In this document: piece after piece, positions 16,564 to 25,356 of the stretch
Position numbering within the stretch: the stretch's first letter is position 1
Layout: each line of letters opens with the position of its first letter
Made by a program: the position numbers and the translations under genes
Origin: Cytobacillus stercorigallinarum
GTDB taxonomy: Bacteria > Bacillota > Bacilli > Bacillales > Cytobacillaceae
Direction of reading: 5' to 3'
Length of the DNA stretch: 64,000 nucleotides
Assembly (NCBI RefSeq): GCF_014836495.1
Contig: NZ_JACSQT010000004.1
Span: 62,001-126,000, forward strand
Notes under the pieces: model-generated
Seen by the model: the letters and a program-made list of their open reading frames with translations, nothing else
Database searches by the model: none
What the model was told of the DNA's origin: nothing

Positions 16564-17578
16564 GATAATCGGTATTTTTGTACTTTGGCTGTTTTTGTTC
16601 GGTTACGTGATTGTTGCCTCTATTGATTTTGGCGCAGGATTTTTTAATGCCTACAGCTTATATAGAGGCAATCAACATATTTTAAATAAAATTATTCAAC
16701 GTTACTTATCCCCGGTATGGGAAGTCACCAATGTATTTCTCGTCTTTTTCTTTGTCGGTATCGTTGGGTTTTTTCCACAAACAGCTTATTATTATGGGAC
16801 CACTCTGTTAGTGCCGATTAGCTTAGCCACCATTTTATTAGCGATTCGTGGTTCTTATTATGCTTTTTCAACATATGGAAAACGTATGCCTAAGAGGTAT
16901 ACATACGTTTATGGATTATCTGGCTTATTGATACCAGCCTCGCTTTCGATTGTCTTTACCATCTCTGAAGGCGGCTTTATTTCAATCGAACAAAATGGAC
17001 CTGTGTTGGATATAGCCTCCCTGTTCACAAGCCCACTAACCTGGAGCATTGTTGTACTCAGTATCACAGCAGTTCTTTATATCTCAGCTGTTTTCTTAAC
17101 ATGGTATGCCCATTATGCCAAGGACGAAGAGGCAACTACTTTATTGAGGAAATATGCATTAATATGGGCCATCCCCTCCCTCATTACAGCAATTGGGATC
17201 ATCGTTGAGTTAAAGTTCCACAACCCAGAGCATTTTGAACGACTTTTTGATTTATGGTGGATGTTTGCATTGTCTGTACTATTTTTCATAGGGACGTTTA
17301 TCCTCATATATAAGAGAAAAAATTATGGACTTGCATTCACTTTATTATGCGGACAATATTACCTTGCCTTCTTTGCTTATGGTATTTCACATTATCCGTA
17401 TCTACTGTATCCCCATTTATCAATATTTGATAGTTTCACAAATGAAGCTATGGCAATCGCTTTAATCATTGCCTTTATAGCCGGTTTAGGTTTGCTACTA
17501 CCATCGCTCTATCTTTTATTGCGGCTTTTCTTATTTAATAAGGAGTATGTAGAAGGGCGAAATGATAGTCATGTTTAA
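16553..17578 (+). CDS. cydB: Cytochrome bd-type quinol oxidase subunit II
   Basis: About 341 residues with eight or nine membrane helices and the CydB-type start LWLFLFGYVIVASIDFGAGF. The start is placed at TTG 16553 because AAGGCGGTGA lies just upstream and the in-frame GTG at 16544 sits inside that box. It overlaps cydA by 11 bp, so translation is coupled. It is the structural partner of CydA, pseudo-symmetric to it but without hemes. The operon order small peptide-cydA-cydB-cydS is compact, with gaps of at most 35 bp. Confidence 0.92.
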   Translation: MTLEIIGIFVLWLFLFGYVIVASIDFGAGFFNAYSLYRGNQHILNKIIQRYLSPVWEVTNVFLVFFFVGIVGFFPQTAYYYGTTLLVPISLATILLAIRGSYYAFSTYGKRMPKRYTYVYGLSGLLIPASLSIVFTISEGGFISIEQNGPVLDIASLFTSPLTWSIVVLSITAVLYISAVFLTWYAHYAKDEEATTLLRKYALIWAIPSLITAIGIIVELKFHNPEHFERLFDLWWMFALSVLFFIGTFILIYKRKNYGLAFTLLCGQYYLAFFAYGISHYPYLLYPHLSIFDSFTNEAMAIALIIAFIAGLGLLLPSLYLLLRLFLFNKEYVEGRNDSHV

Positions 17579-17596
17579 GAAGGGAGATCATTTTAG

Positions 17597-17716
17597 ATGA
17601 GTTCATTTATTATTTTTTATGCGCCGTTTATTGTTATCTTACTATCCATTATCATCGGCTTTCGCGTTGCTTTATATGATCGATCAGTGGTTAACCATAA
17701 AGATAATCGTTTGTAG
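17597..17716 (+). CDS. cydS: CydS-like small subunit of cytochrome bd oxidase
   Basis: A 39-residue single-helix peptide beginning MSSFIIFYAPFIVILLSI and ending in a polar tail. It starts 18 bp after the cydB stop behind AAGAAGGGAG. The pattern FxxxYAPxxVxxLS, followed by a helix and an LYD-like end, resembles CydS of Geobacillus, which occupies the place of CydX and shields heme b558 in the bd oxidase structure. Position directly after cydB supports this. The polar tail is a few residues longer than I recall for Geobacillus CydS. Confidence 0.8.
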   Translation: MSSFIIFYAPFIVILLSIIIGFRVALYDRSVVNHKDNRL

Positions 17717-17828
17717 ACATACAATGGATCTAATTATTTCACTCTGGCTTCACTTACATTGGTTAGTAAAATAAAGGAGAAAGAAGGGGAAAAGTTGCTT
17801 ATAGAATTTCCCCCGCACAGTCATTACT

Positions 17829-17864
17829 CCTTTGGGTGCGCATTTTTATATGCGCACCCAAAGG
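17829..17864. terminator. Perfect 15-bp hairpin after the cyd operon
   Basis: CCTTTGGGTGCGCAT pairs perfectly with ATGCGCACCCAAAGG across a six-base loop. It lies between the converging cyd operon and SMR genes. No clear U-tract follows on either strand, so it may act by stem strength or protect mRNA ends. Confidence 0.65.
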
Positions 17865-17905
17865 GTTATAATCCCCAAATCCCTTTCCTCCTCCTTGCAC
17901 CGATA

Positions 17906-18223
17906 TTATGAAGTCGCCTTCAAACCAATGACGCCGACAATGATAAACAATACGCTGATGATACGTTTTTTACTTTTTGGTTCTCCGAATAGGAACATAC
18001 TAAGTAAAACAGCCCCTGCTGTACCAATCCCAATCCATACCGTATAAGCAATACTCACTTGTAAATATTGAAAGGAGGCATACAGTAGCGCAAAGGATAT
18101 TCCAAATCCGCCCATATATATGACAGCATTCCGAATTGTTTTTTGTTCACTATATTTTTTTAACCCAATGACACCAGTAATTTCACTTATTGCTGCTAAA
18201 AGCACAAGAATCCAGCCCATCAT
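17906..18223 (-). CDS. SMR-family multidrug/cation efflux subunit B
   Basis: A 105-residue EmrE-type protein with four membrane helices. The SMR glutamate is in AAISEITGVIGLKK (Glu13 region), and the family pattern AYTVWIGIGTAGAVLLS is in the third helix. It overlaps the upstream partner by 4 bp (ATGA), typical of heteromeric SMR pairs such as YkkC/YkkD. Membrane location and proton-coupled export of a cationic compound are family knowledge. The substrate is unknown, and the guanidine riboswitch seen before B. subtilis ykkCD is absent here. Confidence 0.9.
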   Translation of the reverse strand: MMGWILVLLAAISEITGVIGLKKYSEQKTIRNAVIYMGGFGISFALLYASFQYLQVSIAYTVWIGIGTAGAVLLSMFLFGEPKSKKRIISVLFIIVGVIGLKATS

Positions 18224-18570
18224 GCTACTTGATCCTCCCTACTATGTTCTTCTATTTGATTATCAGCTAGCTTCAAACCGATAACACCAACTAAAATGAA
18301 TAAAATAAAGACTATTTTCGCTAACCCCATTTCTCCATTGAAGAGAAAAACATCCATTAAAGACGTCCCTACAGTACCAACTCCGGCAAAAATAGCATAA
18401 ACGGTGCCAGTTGGTAGATTCTCACATGCTTTTGATAAACAGTGAAAATCTAATAAAATCACAGCGACTACAAGGACCCAATGCCACCAAAGATACGCTG
18501 TATTAAAGCCAAAAACCCAAACTAGTTCAAATAAACACGTTAAAATAACATAAACCCAAGATTGATTCAT
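18220..18570 (-). CDS. SMR-family multidrug/cation efflux subunit A
   Basis: A 116-residue SMR protein from ATG 18570, which has a GGAG box nine bases upstream; earlier in-frame TTG and ATG codons lie within that box. Four hydrophobic segments are present. The family glutamate is in TCLFELVWVFGFN, and GTVYAIFAGVGTVGTSLMD matches helix three of the SMR fold. It ends with a charged tail (DNQIEEHSREDQVA). With the overlapping second gene it probably forms a heterodimeric antiporter. A TetR gene lies directly upstream and a palindrome sits in the 90-bp gap, so drug-inducible control is likely. Confidence 0.9.
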   Translation of the reverse strand: MNQSWVYVILTCLFELVWVFGFNTAYLWWHWVLVVAVILLDFHCLSKACENLPTGTVYAIFAGVGTVGTSLMDVFLFNGEMGLAKIVFILFILVGVIGLKLADNQIEEHSREDQVA

Positions 18571-18586
18571 CTTTCTCATCTCCAAC

Positions 18587-18603
18587 TGACTGAATTTCAG
18601 TCA
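18587..18603. promoter_or_regulatory. TetR operator, perfect palindrome
   Basis: TGACTGAA-t-TTCAGTCA, 17 bp, lies immediately upstream of the SMR ribosome binding site. A near copy precedes the TetR gene itself (19264-19280), so this is very probably the regulator's binding site. Confidence 0.75.
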
Positions 18604-18660
18604 TTTTTTAATCAAAAACCCACCACTGTTGAGATTTTTTTAGATTCCAAAAATCATAAG

Positions 18661-19245
18661 TTAATTAGCAGAAGGTTGATATCCTAAACCGCATTTTAAA
18701 AAGGTTAGCACTTCTTCTTTTTGTTGCTTTGCTTTGTCTTCATCTGTGTGATCATACAAGTAAATTTGCTCCGCTGCCGATTCCACTAATCCAATCAAAA
18801 TCTTTGCTGTACTTTCTATGTTAAGATTGGAACGTACGACTCCTTCTTCTTTAGCCGTCTGCAAAAAATGACTAATCCACTCGTAAAATGGTTGGTAAAC
18901 CGTCTCCCATTGACGAATATGTTCGCTAGAAGCAAGGCCAGCATATACTAAAGCAAGCACTTCTCGATACTCACTCGTATATAAAAAGATGCTATCCACC
19001 AGTTGCTTTAATCGATCAACAAATATCGCTTCACTATTTACTTCATGATGTACTCTGGCAATTAATTTTTCTACCATCACTTCTGCAATTGCCGGCATAA
19101 CAGAAAGTTTCGATGGGAAATACAAATAATATGTCCCTTGAGCAATACCTGCTAGTTTGACAATATCTGCAATTTTAGTTTTTTCTATACCCTTTTCTTG
19201 AAAAACTTCAATTGCTGCATGTACAATACGCTCTTTTTTATCCAT
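18661..19245 (-). CDS. TetR-family transcriptional regulator of the SMR pair
   Basis: A 194-residue TetR/AcrR protein. ATG 19245 is chosen over the upstream ATG 19281 because AAGGAG lies just before it and homology-like sequence starts at MDKKERIVHAAIEVFQEKG. The helix-turn-helix is clear (TKIADIVKLAGIAQGTYYLYFPSK). The C-terminal ligand domain has no further recognisable motif. It is co-directional with and 90 bp upstream of the SMR genes. Matching palindromes before both this gene and the SMR pair suggest repression of both and autoregulation. Confidence 0.9.
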   Translation of the reverse strand: MDKKERIVHAAIEVFQEKGIEKTKIADIVKLAGIAQGTYYLYFPSKLSVMPAIAEVMVEKLIARVHHEVNSEAIFVDRLKQLVDSIFLYTSEYREVLALVYAGLASSEHIRQWETVYQPFYEWISHFLQTAKEEGVVRSNLNIESTAKILIGLVESAAEQIYLYDHTDEDKAKQQKEEVLTFLKCGLGYQPSAN

Positions 19246-19263
19246 TATCAAACTCCTTAAATA

Positions 19264-19280
19264 TGACTGAATATCATTCA
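19264..19280. promoter_or_regulatory. TetR autoregulatory operator
   Basis: TGACTGAATATCATTCA shares its left half exactly with the operator at 18587-18603 and is an imperfect dyad. It lies 19 bp upstream of the tetR start. Confidence 0.65.
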
Positions 19281-19371
19281 TTTTAAAGTGATTTTATGGA
19301 AATGTCAATTTCAAAAAGCTTCTAACCGAAGACAAAGGATATTCAACCACCTCCATTTGCCCTCGGATTTT

Positions 19372-21096
19372 TTAGTTTGCTTTATAGAGCATTGTTACAA
19401 CTGTTCCATATCTTTCTTTACTTTTTACAAACATTTTCCCTTTATTTTCGCTCATTATTTTAAAACAAATCGTTAAGCCAATGCCGTTTCCTTTTTCTTT
19501 ACTTGTGAAATACGGTTCGCCAATCCTAGCTAATCTTTCTTTAGAGATTCCTTCTCCATTATCCATGACGCGGATACGGATATACTCTTTGTGCTCATCT
19601 AAAACAATTTTAACCTTACCACCTTCACGAATGGCTTCCAAACTATTTTTAATAATATTAATCATAACTTGTTTGAAATGAGATTTATCCATCATTATAT
19701 TTTGCTTTTGCATTAATTTGTTAGTAAGTTGGATTTTCTTCCCTTCCTCTGTCGCCATGGCATTGAATAGAAGGTTAATATTCTTCACTTCATCAACTGC
19801 ATCAAATGGTTCAACAGAAGCTAGTTCATCAGATTTAGCTTCAGGCTTCCCTAAAATTAGTAATTCTTTTAATACTTGATTAATCCGATCAATTTCTTCA
19901 ATAAGAATTCTCTCATAGGTCGAGTCAGGGTTTCTTTCTCTTAACAATTGTATGAAACCACGAATCGTTGTTAATGGATTTCTTATTTCATGCGCTACAC
20001 CCGCAGCCATTTCACCAATGACTTTCATTTTCTCTGATGAAAGAAGCAACTGCTCATTCTTCTTCTGCTCTGTTACATCATTACCAAAAAAGATGGTGAA
20101 CGATTGCCCAGAATTTTGATATAGCTGCTTCATTCCCCACTGAATATAATAATTTTTTCCTTTATAATCTGTATAGCGGTAAGGTTGTTCAAACCCATAT
20201 GCAATCATTGGCAAAAAGTGTATAAGTGTAGATATTTTTTTCCCTAATAAAGTATGTTCTCTCTCATTAAATAATTGACAAAAGGAGCGATTCACCTTCA
20301 CAATTCGCTGATCACTACCCGTAACAAGCAAATAATTAGGATTAATATCCATGATTTCTTCTAATAGCTCACTCTGTTTAATTAACTCAATATTGATATT
20401 GCGAATTCTTTGCGATTGCATTTGAAAAAAACCTAAAAATAAAATTAAGGCTGCAATGATTGAGTTAAAACTAGAGAAATAAAGCGGAGCAAAAGAAAAA
20501 CCACTAATAACACCATTAATAAAAATAATCATTGCTGCTATGACTAATTGTAAGTAAAAGCTTCTATAATAAACACCTTTTAAATGTAATGTGACAATAA
20601 ACAGGAAAAACCAATTAATAAAAACAAGTAAAACATTAATGATAAACGTAAAATTCAAAGGACCATAAATTGGAATCCAATGGGCAGGTGAAATGTCCCC
20701 CGCTTCAACAAATCTGTAAGATTCGACTCCAAGTGAAGTAAAGTTTATCAAATACGTAATGATACTAATCATCATAACTAAACACATGCCCGATTTATTA
20801 AACATTATCCCAAATCGATGCAAAAAAGGATTTTCTTTTACTAAATAGTAAGAAAAATAATACATCGTTGGCATAATGAAAATCGGACCCATCCTTAAAA
20901 TCCGGAACAACAAATCAATCACTTGTAAAGACAGAAACTGTTCAGCATAAAGAAAGGCAATATCCATTTGCCAAAACGACAATAGTAAGAGGAAAATGGA
21001 CAAAGCTTTTGTTAAGGAGGTTTTAGAATAGAATAAGATCGATACAGAAATAAATAAGGGGATGAAAGAAACAGTTAATAATAAAACAAACTCCAT
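19372..21096 (-). CDS. Membrane sensor histidine kinase (PAS, HisKA, HATPase)
   Basis: A 574-residue kinase. The first 225 residues hold about seven membrane helices, similar to a 7TM N-terminal sensor module. A PAS-like domain follows (about 245-350, SDQRIVKVNRSFCQLF). The phosphoacceptor is in GVAHEIRNPLTTIRGFIQLL. The ATPase domain has NIIKNSLEAI (N box), DNGEGIS (G1) and GNGIGLTICFKI (G2). This architecture resembles sporulation-type orphan kinases of Bacillus. No response regulator gene is adjacent. It begins one base after the ketoacyl synthase stop, so the two are co-transcribed; the reason for that pairing is unclear. Confidence 0.9.
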   Translation of the reverse strand: MEFVLLLTVSFIPLFISVSILFYSKTSLTKALSIFLLLLSFWQMDIAFLYAEQFLSLQVIDLLFRILRMGPIFIMPTMYYFSYYLVKENPFLHRFGIMFNKSGMCLVMMISIITYLINFTSLGVESYRFVEAGDISPAHWIPIYGPLNFTFIINVLLVFINWFFLFIVTLHLKGVYYRSFYLQLVIAAMIIFINGVISGFSFAPLYFSSFNSIIAALILFLGFFQMQSQRIRNINIELIKQSELLEEIMDINPNYLLVTGSDQRIVKVNRSFCQLFNEREHTLLGKKISTLIHFLPMIAYGFEQPYRYTDYKGKNYYIQWGMKQLYQNSGQSFTIFFGNDVTEQKKNEQLLLSSEKMKVIGEMAAGVAHEIRNPLTTIRGFIQLLRERNPDSTYERILIEEIDRINQVLKELLILGKPEAKSDELASVEPFDAVDEVKNINLLFNAMATEEGKKIQLTNKLMQKQNIMMDKSHFKQVMINIIKNSLEAIREGGKVKIVLDEHKEYIRIRVMDNGEGISKERLARIGEPYFTSKEKGNGIGLTICFKIMSENKGKMFVKSKERYGTVVTMLYKAN

Positions 21097-21097
21097 C

Positions 21098-22261
21098 TTA
21101 TGTCATCCTTACCTTAGAGAAAAGGGCAGCATGATTGTTTCCACCATAGCCTTGTGAAGTAACAAGTACTTGTTCCACTGGGCAATGCATCACTTCATCA
21201 ACAACCGGAAGCTGCTCATACTTACCAACATCTACTCTGACGGTTGGCGGAATAAACTGATCCTGTATACTAATTAAACCGGCCATTACTTGAAACATGC
21301 CCGATGCTCCCATCGCATGACCAACATTCCCCTTTATAGAAGTAATCGGCACGCCTTTATCTACAAAAAACTCTCCATAAACCATTGCCTCAATATCATC
21401 GTTTAATTGGGATCCTAACGCCTGACTATTAATATAAGTCGGCATCCCTTTCTTAATCGTTCTTTCTACAGCCTTAACCATTGCCCGACCTTCTGGATCA
21501 GCAATGTAAGAGGAATAAGCGGATTGGAACATACTAGATTCCGTTAAATACCCTATTATCTCTTTTTCTCGTTTAACCGCAACTTCCTCTGATTCCAATA
21601 CTAATACCCCTGCACCTTCAGACATAGCAAAACCCTCGCCTGTTGAAAAGGGACCCATGAATGTCTCTCCCGTTTGCATAATTTTCAGTGGCAGAAAACC
21701 AGACAATACTAAATCGTTAATGGTAGAGTCTACCCCACCGACAATACACACATCTACCTCATTTGCCTGCAGAAGGATTTTAGCCATATGAATGGCGTCT
21801 AAACTAGATGTACAACTATTTGCTAAAGAAAAGGTTGGACCTTCAATTTGCAAGAAAGTACTTAAACAGTTCGCCAATGTATGGCCATTCATATTCCCAA
21901 TGGCATACGGACTCATCCTTTTCCCTTTGTGTAACTTTATTGAATGGTTAAAAACCTCTGTTATTACACCACCAGAAGAGCCAACAATGATAGCAGTTGC
22001 ATAATCTCTCGGTTGAATCTGCGCCATTTCTATTGCCCGATCTGTTGCATGTAGGAGCATTTGCGCTGACTTTGGTAATTTATGCGCATTTAAATACGGG
22101 TAGCTCATTTCATCCCCTTTTACTCTGCCAGTAAAAATGTGCTCACCTTTAAATTCTTCTCTATTTAATATCGTTTTTTTATCTTTTAATATATTTGAAA
22201 AATCTTTGATTGATGTAATGTTTGGGCCAATCAATCCCATTCCAGTGACAACAACTCCCAT
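21098..22261 (-). CDS. Atypical beta-ketoacyl synthase (FabF-like)
   Basis: A 387-residue thiolase-fold condensing enzyme, a little shorter than FabF (about 413). The nucleophile is Cys150 in LANSCTSSLDAI. The second histidine and lysine are present in KGNVGHAMGASG (Lys310, His315). The first catalytic histidine, normally in NAHGTSTPLND, is replaced: the aligned segment is NSQALGSQLND, placing Gln280 at that position. The enzyme may therefore lack normal malonyl decarboxylation or use another chemistry. It is not near other fatty acid genes; a sensor kinase gene follows one base later. ATG 22261 follows AAAAGGGG. Specialised lipid or polyketide synthesis is possible. Confidence 0.85.
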   Translation of the reverse strand: MGVVVTGMGLIGPNITSIKDFSNILKDKKTILNREEFKGEHIFTGRVKGDEMSYPYLNAHKLPKSAQMLLHATDRAIEMAQIQPRDYATAIIVGSSGGVITEVFNHSIKLHKGKRMSPYAIGNMNGHTLANCLSTFLQIEGPTFSLANSCTSSLDAIHMAKILLQANEVDVCIVGGVDSTINDLVLSGFLPLKIMQTGETFMGPFSTGEGFAMSEGAGVLVLESEEVAVKREKEIIGYLTESSMFQSAYSSYIADPEGRAMVKAVERTIKKGMPTYINSQALGSQLNDDIEAMVYGEFFVDKGVPITSIKGNVGHAMGASGMFQVMAGLISIQDQFIPPTVRVDVGKYEQLPVVDEVMHCPVEQVLVTSQGYGGNNHAALFSKVRMT

Positions 22262-22506
22262 AAATGCAACCCCTTTTGCATATATACACCTTTATCTTAC
22301 TATTAATCTAGAAAATAAGATACGTTTCATTCATGACTAAACCCGTTCACACAACACGAATAGTACTATAGTAACATAAGAACACGAAGTAAATTTAGGT
22401 CTTTTCATCTAAAAAAAAGAAATAAAACTATTTTTCACCTTATTAACTTTGCGAATTGTTAAGATTCTCCAATGGAGGCATCACTTCATCATTTGAATTC
22501 TTTTCT
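22262..22506. other. Intergenic region upstream of the ketoacyl synthase
   Basis: About 250 bp of AT-rich sequence that must contain the promoter of the synthase/kinase unit. No coding frame, dyad or riboswitch stood out. Confidence 0.3.
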
Positions 22507-22543
22507 ACATAAAAAAAGGTACCAACCTTTGTTAGGCAAGTAC
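22507..22543 (-). terminator. Terminator of the ybaK-like gene
   Basis: On the minus strand AGGTAC and GTACCT flank an interior with partial pairing, followed by T7. It lies about 30 bp after the stop at 22573. Confidence 0.65.
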
Positions 22544-22572
22544 CTCTCCGTCTCCCATTACATCATATACAA

Positions 22573-23085
22573 TCAATTTTCCGTTGTAGCCGCAGTTTGT
22601 TCTCGAGCCTCGCCATGCCAATCTTTTGTTACATCTACCCATTGTTTTGCCCCTGCATATTGATATAATTCCTCACAAGTTAGTTCAATTGCTGAGTTTA
22701 TGCTACCACATGCTGGATACACCATTTCAAAACGCTTTAGGGATGCATCAAGAAAGATATTCATTTCTTTTGCCAATCCAAATGGACAGACACCGCCTAC
22801 CATATGCCCTGTATGGTCAAGCACTTCTTCAGCTGAGAGCATTCTCGCTTTCATTCCAAATGTATGACGAAATTTCTTATTATCTATTCTTGCATCACCT
22901 GCAGCAACAACTAGTAGAGCTTTTTCTCCCTCACCTCTAAAAGAGAGAGTTTTAGCAATTTTCGCTGGAATAACACCAATTGCTTCGGCAGCTTGATCAA
23001 CAGTTGCACTCGGCGTATCAAACTCCAATATATCTTTATCTCTACCGTATTTTTCTAAGTGAGCTTTAACACTTTCAAGTGACAT
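22573..23085 (-). CDS. YbaK/EbsC-family aminoacyl-tRNA deacylase
   Basis: About 170 residues from ATG 23085. The longer frame up to 23130 adds an unlikely N-terminus, and MSLESVKAHLEKYG is the usual family start. Family features are FDTPSATVDQAAEAIGV, KTLSFRGEGEKALLVVAAGDARID and GGVCPFGLA, with the conserved lysine and GxCP-type loop of YbaK/ProX editing domains. Such proteins hydrolyse mischarged tRNA such as Cys-tRNA-Pro in trans. It is a single-gene unit with its own terminator. Substrate specificity cannot be told from the sequence. Together with AlaX it is the second trans-editing factor in this window. Confidence 0.88.
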   Translation of the reverse strand: MSLESVKAHLEKYGRDKDILEFDTPSATVDQAAEAIGVIPAKIAKTLSFRGEGEKALLVVAAGDARIDNKKFRHTFGMKARMLSAEEVLDHTGHMVGGVCPFGLAKEMNIFLDASLKRFEMVYPACGSINSAIELTCEELYQYAGAKQWVDVTKDWHGEAREQTAATTEN

Positions 23086-23357
23086 AATTCTTCCGCGGCC
23101 TCCTGTCAATATAATGTAAAAGGATAACATTCTTTAACAAGTAAAAGCAAATGTATTTGTTAAAAATTCAAAAAACATACAAATCTTAAAATCAGGTTGT
23201 TTGGGATACAATCTATTACTTTTTTCTACTTTCCCCTTCCCATACATTTAACTCGATCCTTCCCTTTCCAACAACATTTTTTCCTTATGTCTGCTTTTCA
23301 ATCTCATGTGCAAATATGATACAGTAAGGCTATACATAAAATGATGGAGGAATACTT

Positions 23358-24407
23358 ATGACACCAACTACTTACACGGGCTATGTTGGTACCTATACGA
23401 AAAAGGATAGCCAAGGCATTTACTCATTCCAATTAGAGGATAATCAAATTAAAAATATCGAACTTGCTGCAAAACTTGAAAACCCAACTTATTTAACGGT
23501 CAGTTCGAATCAATCACATCTATACGCTGTAATGAAAGAAGGAGATTTAGGCGGTGTCGCCGCTTATGAGTTAAACAACAGACATCATGGGCTCACTTTA
23601 TTAAATAAACATCTTTCACCAGGTGCCTCGCCTTGTCATGTAAGTTTAGATCAAAAGAGTCAATACTTATTGAGTGCCAATTATCATAAAGGAACGGTTG
23701 ACTATTATGGACTACAAAACGGGGAAATTAAAAACCTTCTAACTACAAAAGAAATTCATGGTTCGGGACCACATGAGCGCCAAGAAAAACCACATACTCA
23801 TTTTGCTGGACTCACACCGGATGAGAAGTATGTCGTCGCCGTCGATTTAGGAGCAGATGAAATCATTCTATATCATAGAGATGGGGATCAACTCACCACC
23901 CATTTTACTTTAGCCACACAGCCAGGCTCTGGGCCAAGACATATCACCTTTCATCCCAATGGGAAATGGGCCTACTGCATGACTGAACTTAGCTCAGAAA
24001 TCATTACACTTCAATATGACGCCGAGAAAGGAGAATTGAAAGAAGCTTCTTATTATAAGACGATACCCGAGGATTTTTCAGCAAACAACCAAGGCAGCGC
24101 CATCCACCTTTCTCAAGACGGCAAATTTTTATACGCTGGTAACAGAGGCCATAATTCAATTGCGATATTTGCAGTTACAGAAGACCGTTTGCATTTAACC
24201 TTTGTTGCTCATGCATCGACATATGGAGATTGGCCACGTGACTTTGTATTAGACCCAACAGAAGAATACTTAATTGCAGCCAATGAACGATCAAATAATC
24301 TAACACTATTTAAACGAGACACTGAATCAGGGTACCTTCAATTATTGCAACAAAATGTTTCTGTCCCTGAACCAGTTTGTGTGAAGTTTTTACCTCAGCA
24401 CCTATAA
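23358..24407 (+). CDS. pgl: 6-phosphogluconolactonase-type beta-propeller lactonase (YkgB-like)
   Basis: A 349-residue protein, the same length as B. subtilis YkgB (Pgl). It has repeating blades with characteristic segments GYVGTYTKKDSQGIYSF, GASPCHVSLD, GPHERQEKPHTHFAG, GSGPRHITFHP and NWPRDFVLDP-like GDWPRDFVLDP. The fold is a seven-bladed propeller that hydrolyses 6-phosphogluconolactone in the oxidative pentose phosphate pathway. No signal peptide is present, so it is cytoplasmic. ATG 23358 follows ATGGAGGAAT. A strong terminator follows directly, so it is monocistronic. Confidence 0.92.
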   Translation: MTPTTYTGYVGTYTKKDSQGIYSFQLEDNQIKNIELAAKLENPTYLTVSSNQSHLYAVMKEGDLGGVAAYELNNRHHGLTLLNKHLSPGASPCHVSLDQKSQYLLSANYHKGTVDYYGLQNGEIKNLLTTKEIHGSGPHERQEKPHTHFAGLTPDEKYVVAVDLGADEIILYHRDGDQLTTHFTLATQPGSGPRHITFHPNGKWAYCMTELSSEIITLQYDAEKGELKEASYYKTIPEDFSANNQGSAIHLSQDGKFLYAGNRGHNSIAIFAVTEDRLHLTFVAHASTYGDWPRDFVLDPTEEYLIAANERSNNLTLFKRDTESGYLQLLQQNVSVPEPVCVKFLPQHL

Positions 24408-24412
24408 GTGCA

Positions 24413-24453
24413 ATAAAAAGGGGCATTCTACTAATGAATAGCCCTTTTTTTGT
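24413..24453 (+). terminator. Terminator of pgl
   Basis: AAAAAGGGGCATT and AATAGCCCTTTTTTT form the stem with a short loop and T-run, seven bases after the stop codon. Confidence 0.85.
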
Positions 24454-24549
24454 TATGCCCTCTATAAATAGGCAATGACTTTATTAACGTTCTATCATTA
24501 ATAGGACATGCATAAGCTAAGATAGGAGACTATTTAAGGAGGAGAAATG

Positions 24550-24897
24550 ATGAATAAAGTTGTTTATCTAGTTGGAGTAGCCATCATTATTTGCTTTGTT
24601 TCCTTAGCCGAATCCCCTAATTCAATCCTCCACCATGAGAACGAAAGAGAAAGTAAGTATCCCTATTTTCCGGTTATTAATGAGAATAATGACAACGAAG
24701 AAGTAAGTCAAACCGTTGATGAAACGGAACTTGATGGGTTAGTCCCTACGTTAGAACTGCAATTAGTGGACACGGTTTATAAAGATGATGTCATTGTTGA
24801 AAAATATCAACAATTCGAGGTTTATAGAAACGACGAGCAGGAAGTCATTAAAGCCACTCCATTAGATGAATATGAATACTTATCGTATCAACAATAG
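24550..24897 (+). CDS. Small secreted or membrane-anchored hypothetical protein
   Basis: About 115 residues. The first 20 residues (NKVVYLVGVAIIICFVSLA) form a signal peptide or N-terminal anchor without a lipobox cysteine. The rest is acidic and polar, rich in Glu, Asp and Asn, with no cysteine. Two ATG codons are adjacent (24547, 24550); the second has the better 7-base spacing from AGGAGG. It converges tail to tail with the cheX-like gene, their stop codons abutting. I do not recognise a family; an exported acidic protein is all that can be said. Confidence 0.7.
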   Translation: MNKVVYLVGVAIIICFVSLAESPNSILHHENERESKYPYFPVINENNDNEEVSQTVDETELDGLVPTLELQLVDTVYKDDVIVEKYQQFEVYRNDEQEVIKATPLDEYEYLSYQQ

Positions 24898-25356
24898 TTA
24901 ATCAATTAAAACATGGACAAAAAGTTCCACATGATCTGGTAAGTTATATGTAAGAATATATCCTTTCGTATACCCTGATATAAAGCTATGACCATCCAAT
25001 ATTGTCGGGGAGGTAATATCTACTTCTATTCCCTTCCCTTCAATGGCTGATACTGAACCACCAGCAATCATATTCCCTAGTTCTCCACTGAAAGATGTTA
25101 ACATTTCACCTTCTAATTCCACTCCAAACATAGATTCTCCCAGCAACGAAAAAAGTGAACGATCACCACCAATGAACAATTTACCGGATATGTCCCCTGA
25201 GAAACCGATGAATACCCCATATCGAACAAGGAATGAACCTTCTAGCTCAGACCTGCTCACTAATTCATGATTCATGGGAATTAGCTGTCCAATTGAAGTC
25301 TGGACACCTTTTAATAAAAGGTTCATTTTTTCTTTATCCTGTAAGACCTTTTCCAT
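24898..25356 (-). CDS. CheX/CheC-like chemotaxis phosphatase
   Basis: A 152-residue protein of the CheX type. The single ExxN phosphatase motif is seen at Glu92-Asn95 in SFSGELGNMIAGG, as expected for CheX (CheC has two). Family glycine and serine patterns FSGDISGKLFIGG and GKGIEVDITSPTI are present. The known function is removal of phosphate from CheY-P in chemotaxis. No other chemotaxis gene is nearby, so it may act on another receiver-domain protein. Start ATG 25356; the box upstream (CCGGCAATGG on the minus strand) is weak. Confidence 0.85.
   Translation of the reverse strand: MEKVLQDKEKMNLLLKGVQTSIGQLIPMNHELVSRSELEGSFLVRYGVFIGFSGDISGKLFIGGDRSLFSLLGESMFGVELEGEMLTSFSGELGNMIAGGSVSAIEGKGIEVDITSPTILDGHSFISGYTKGYILTYNLPDHVELFVHVLID

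Noticed and set aside
18571-18660. Guanidine-I riboswitch before the SMR pair
   Set aside because: The gap is short and dominated by the TetR palindrome; no conserved guanidine aptamer blocks are seen.
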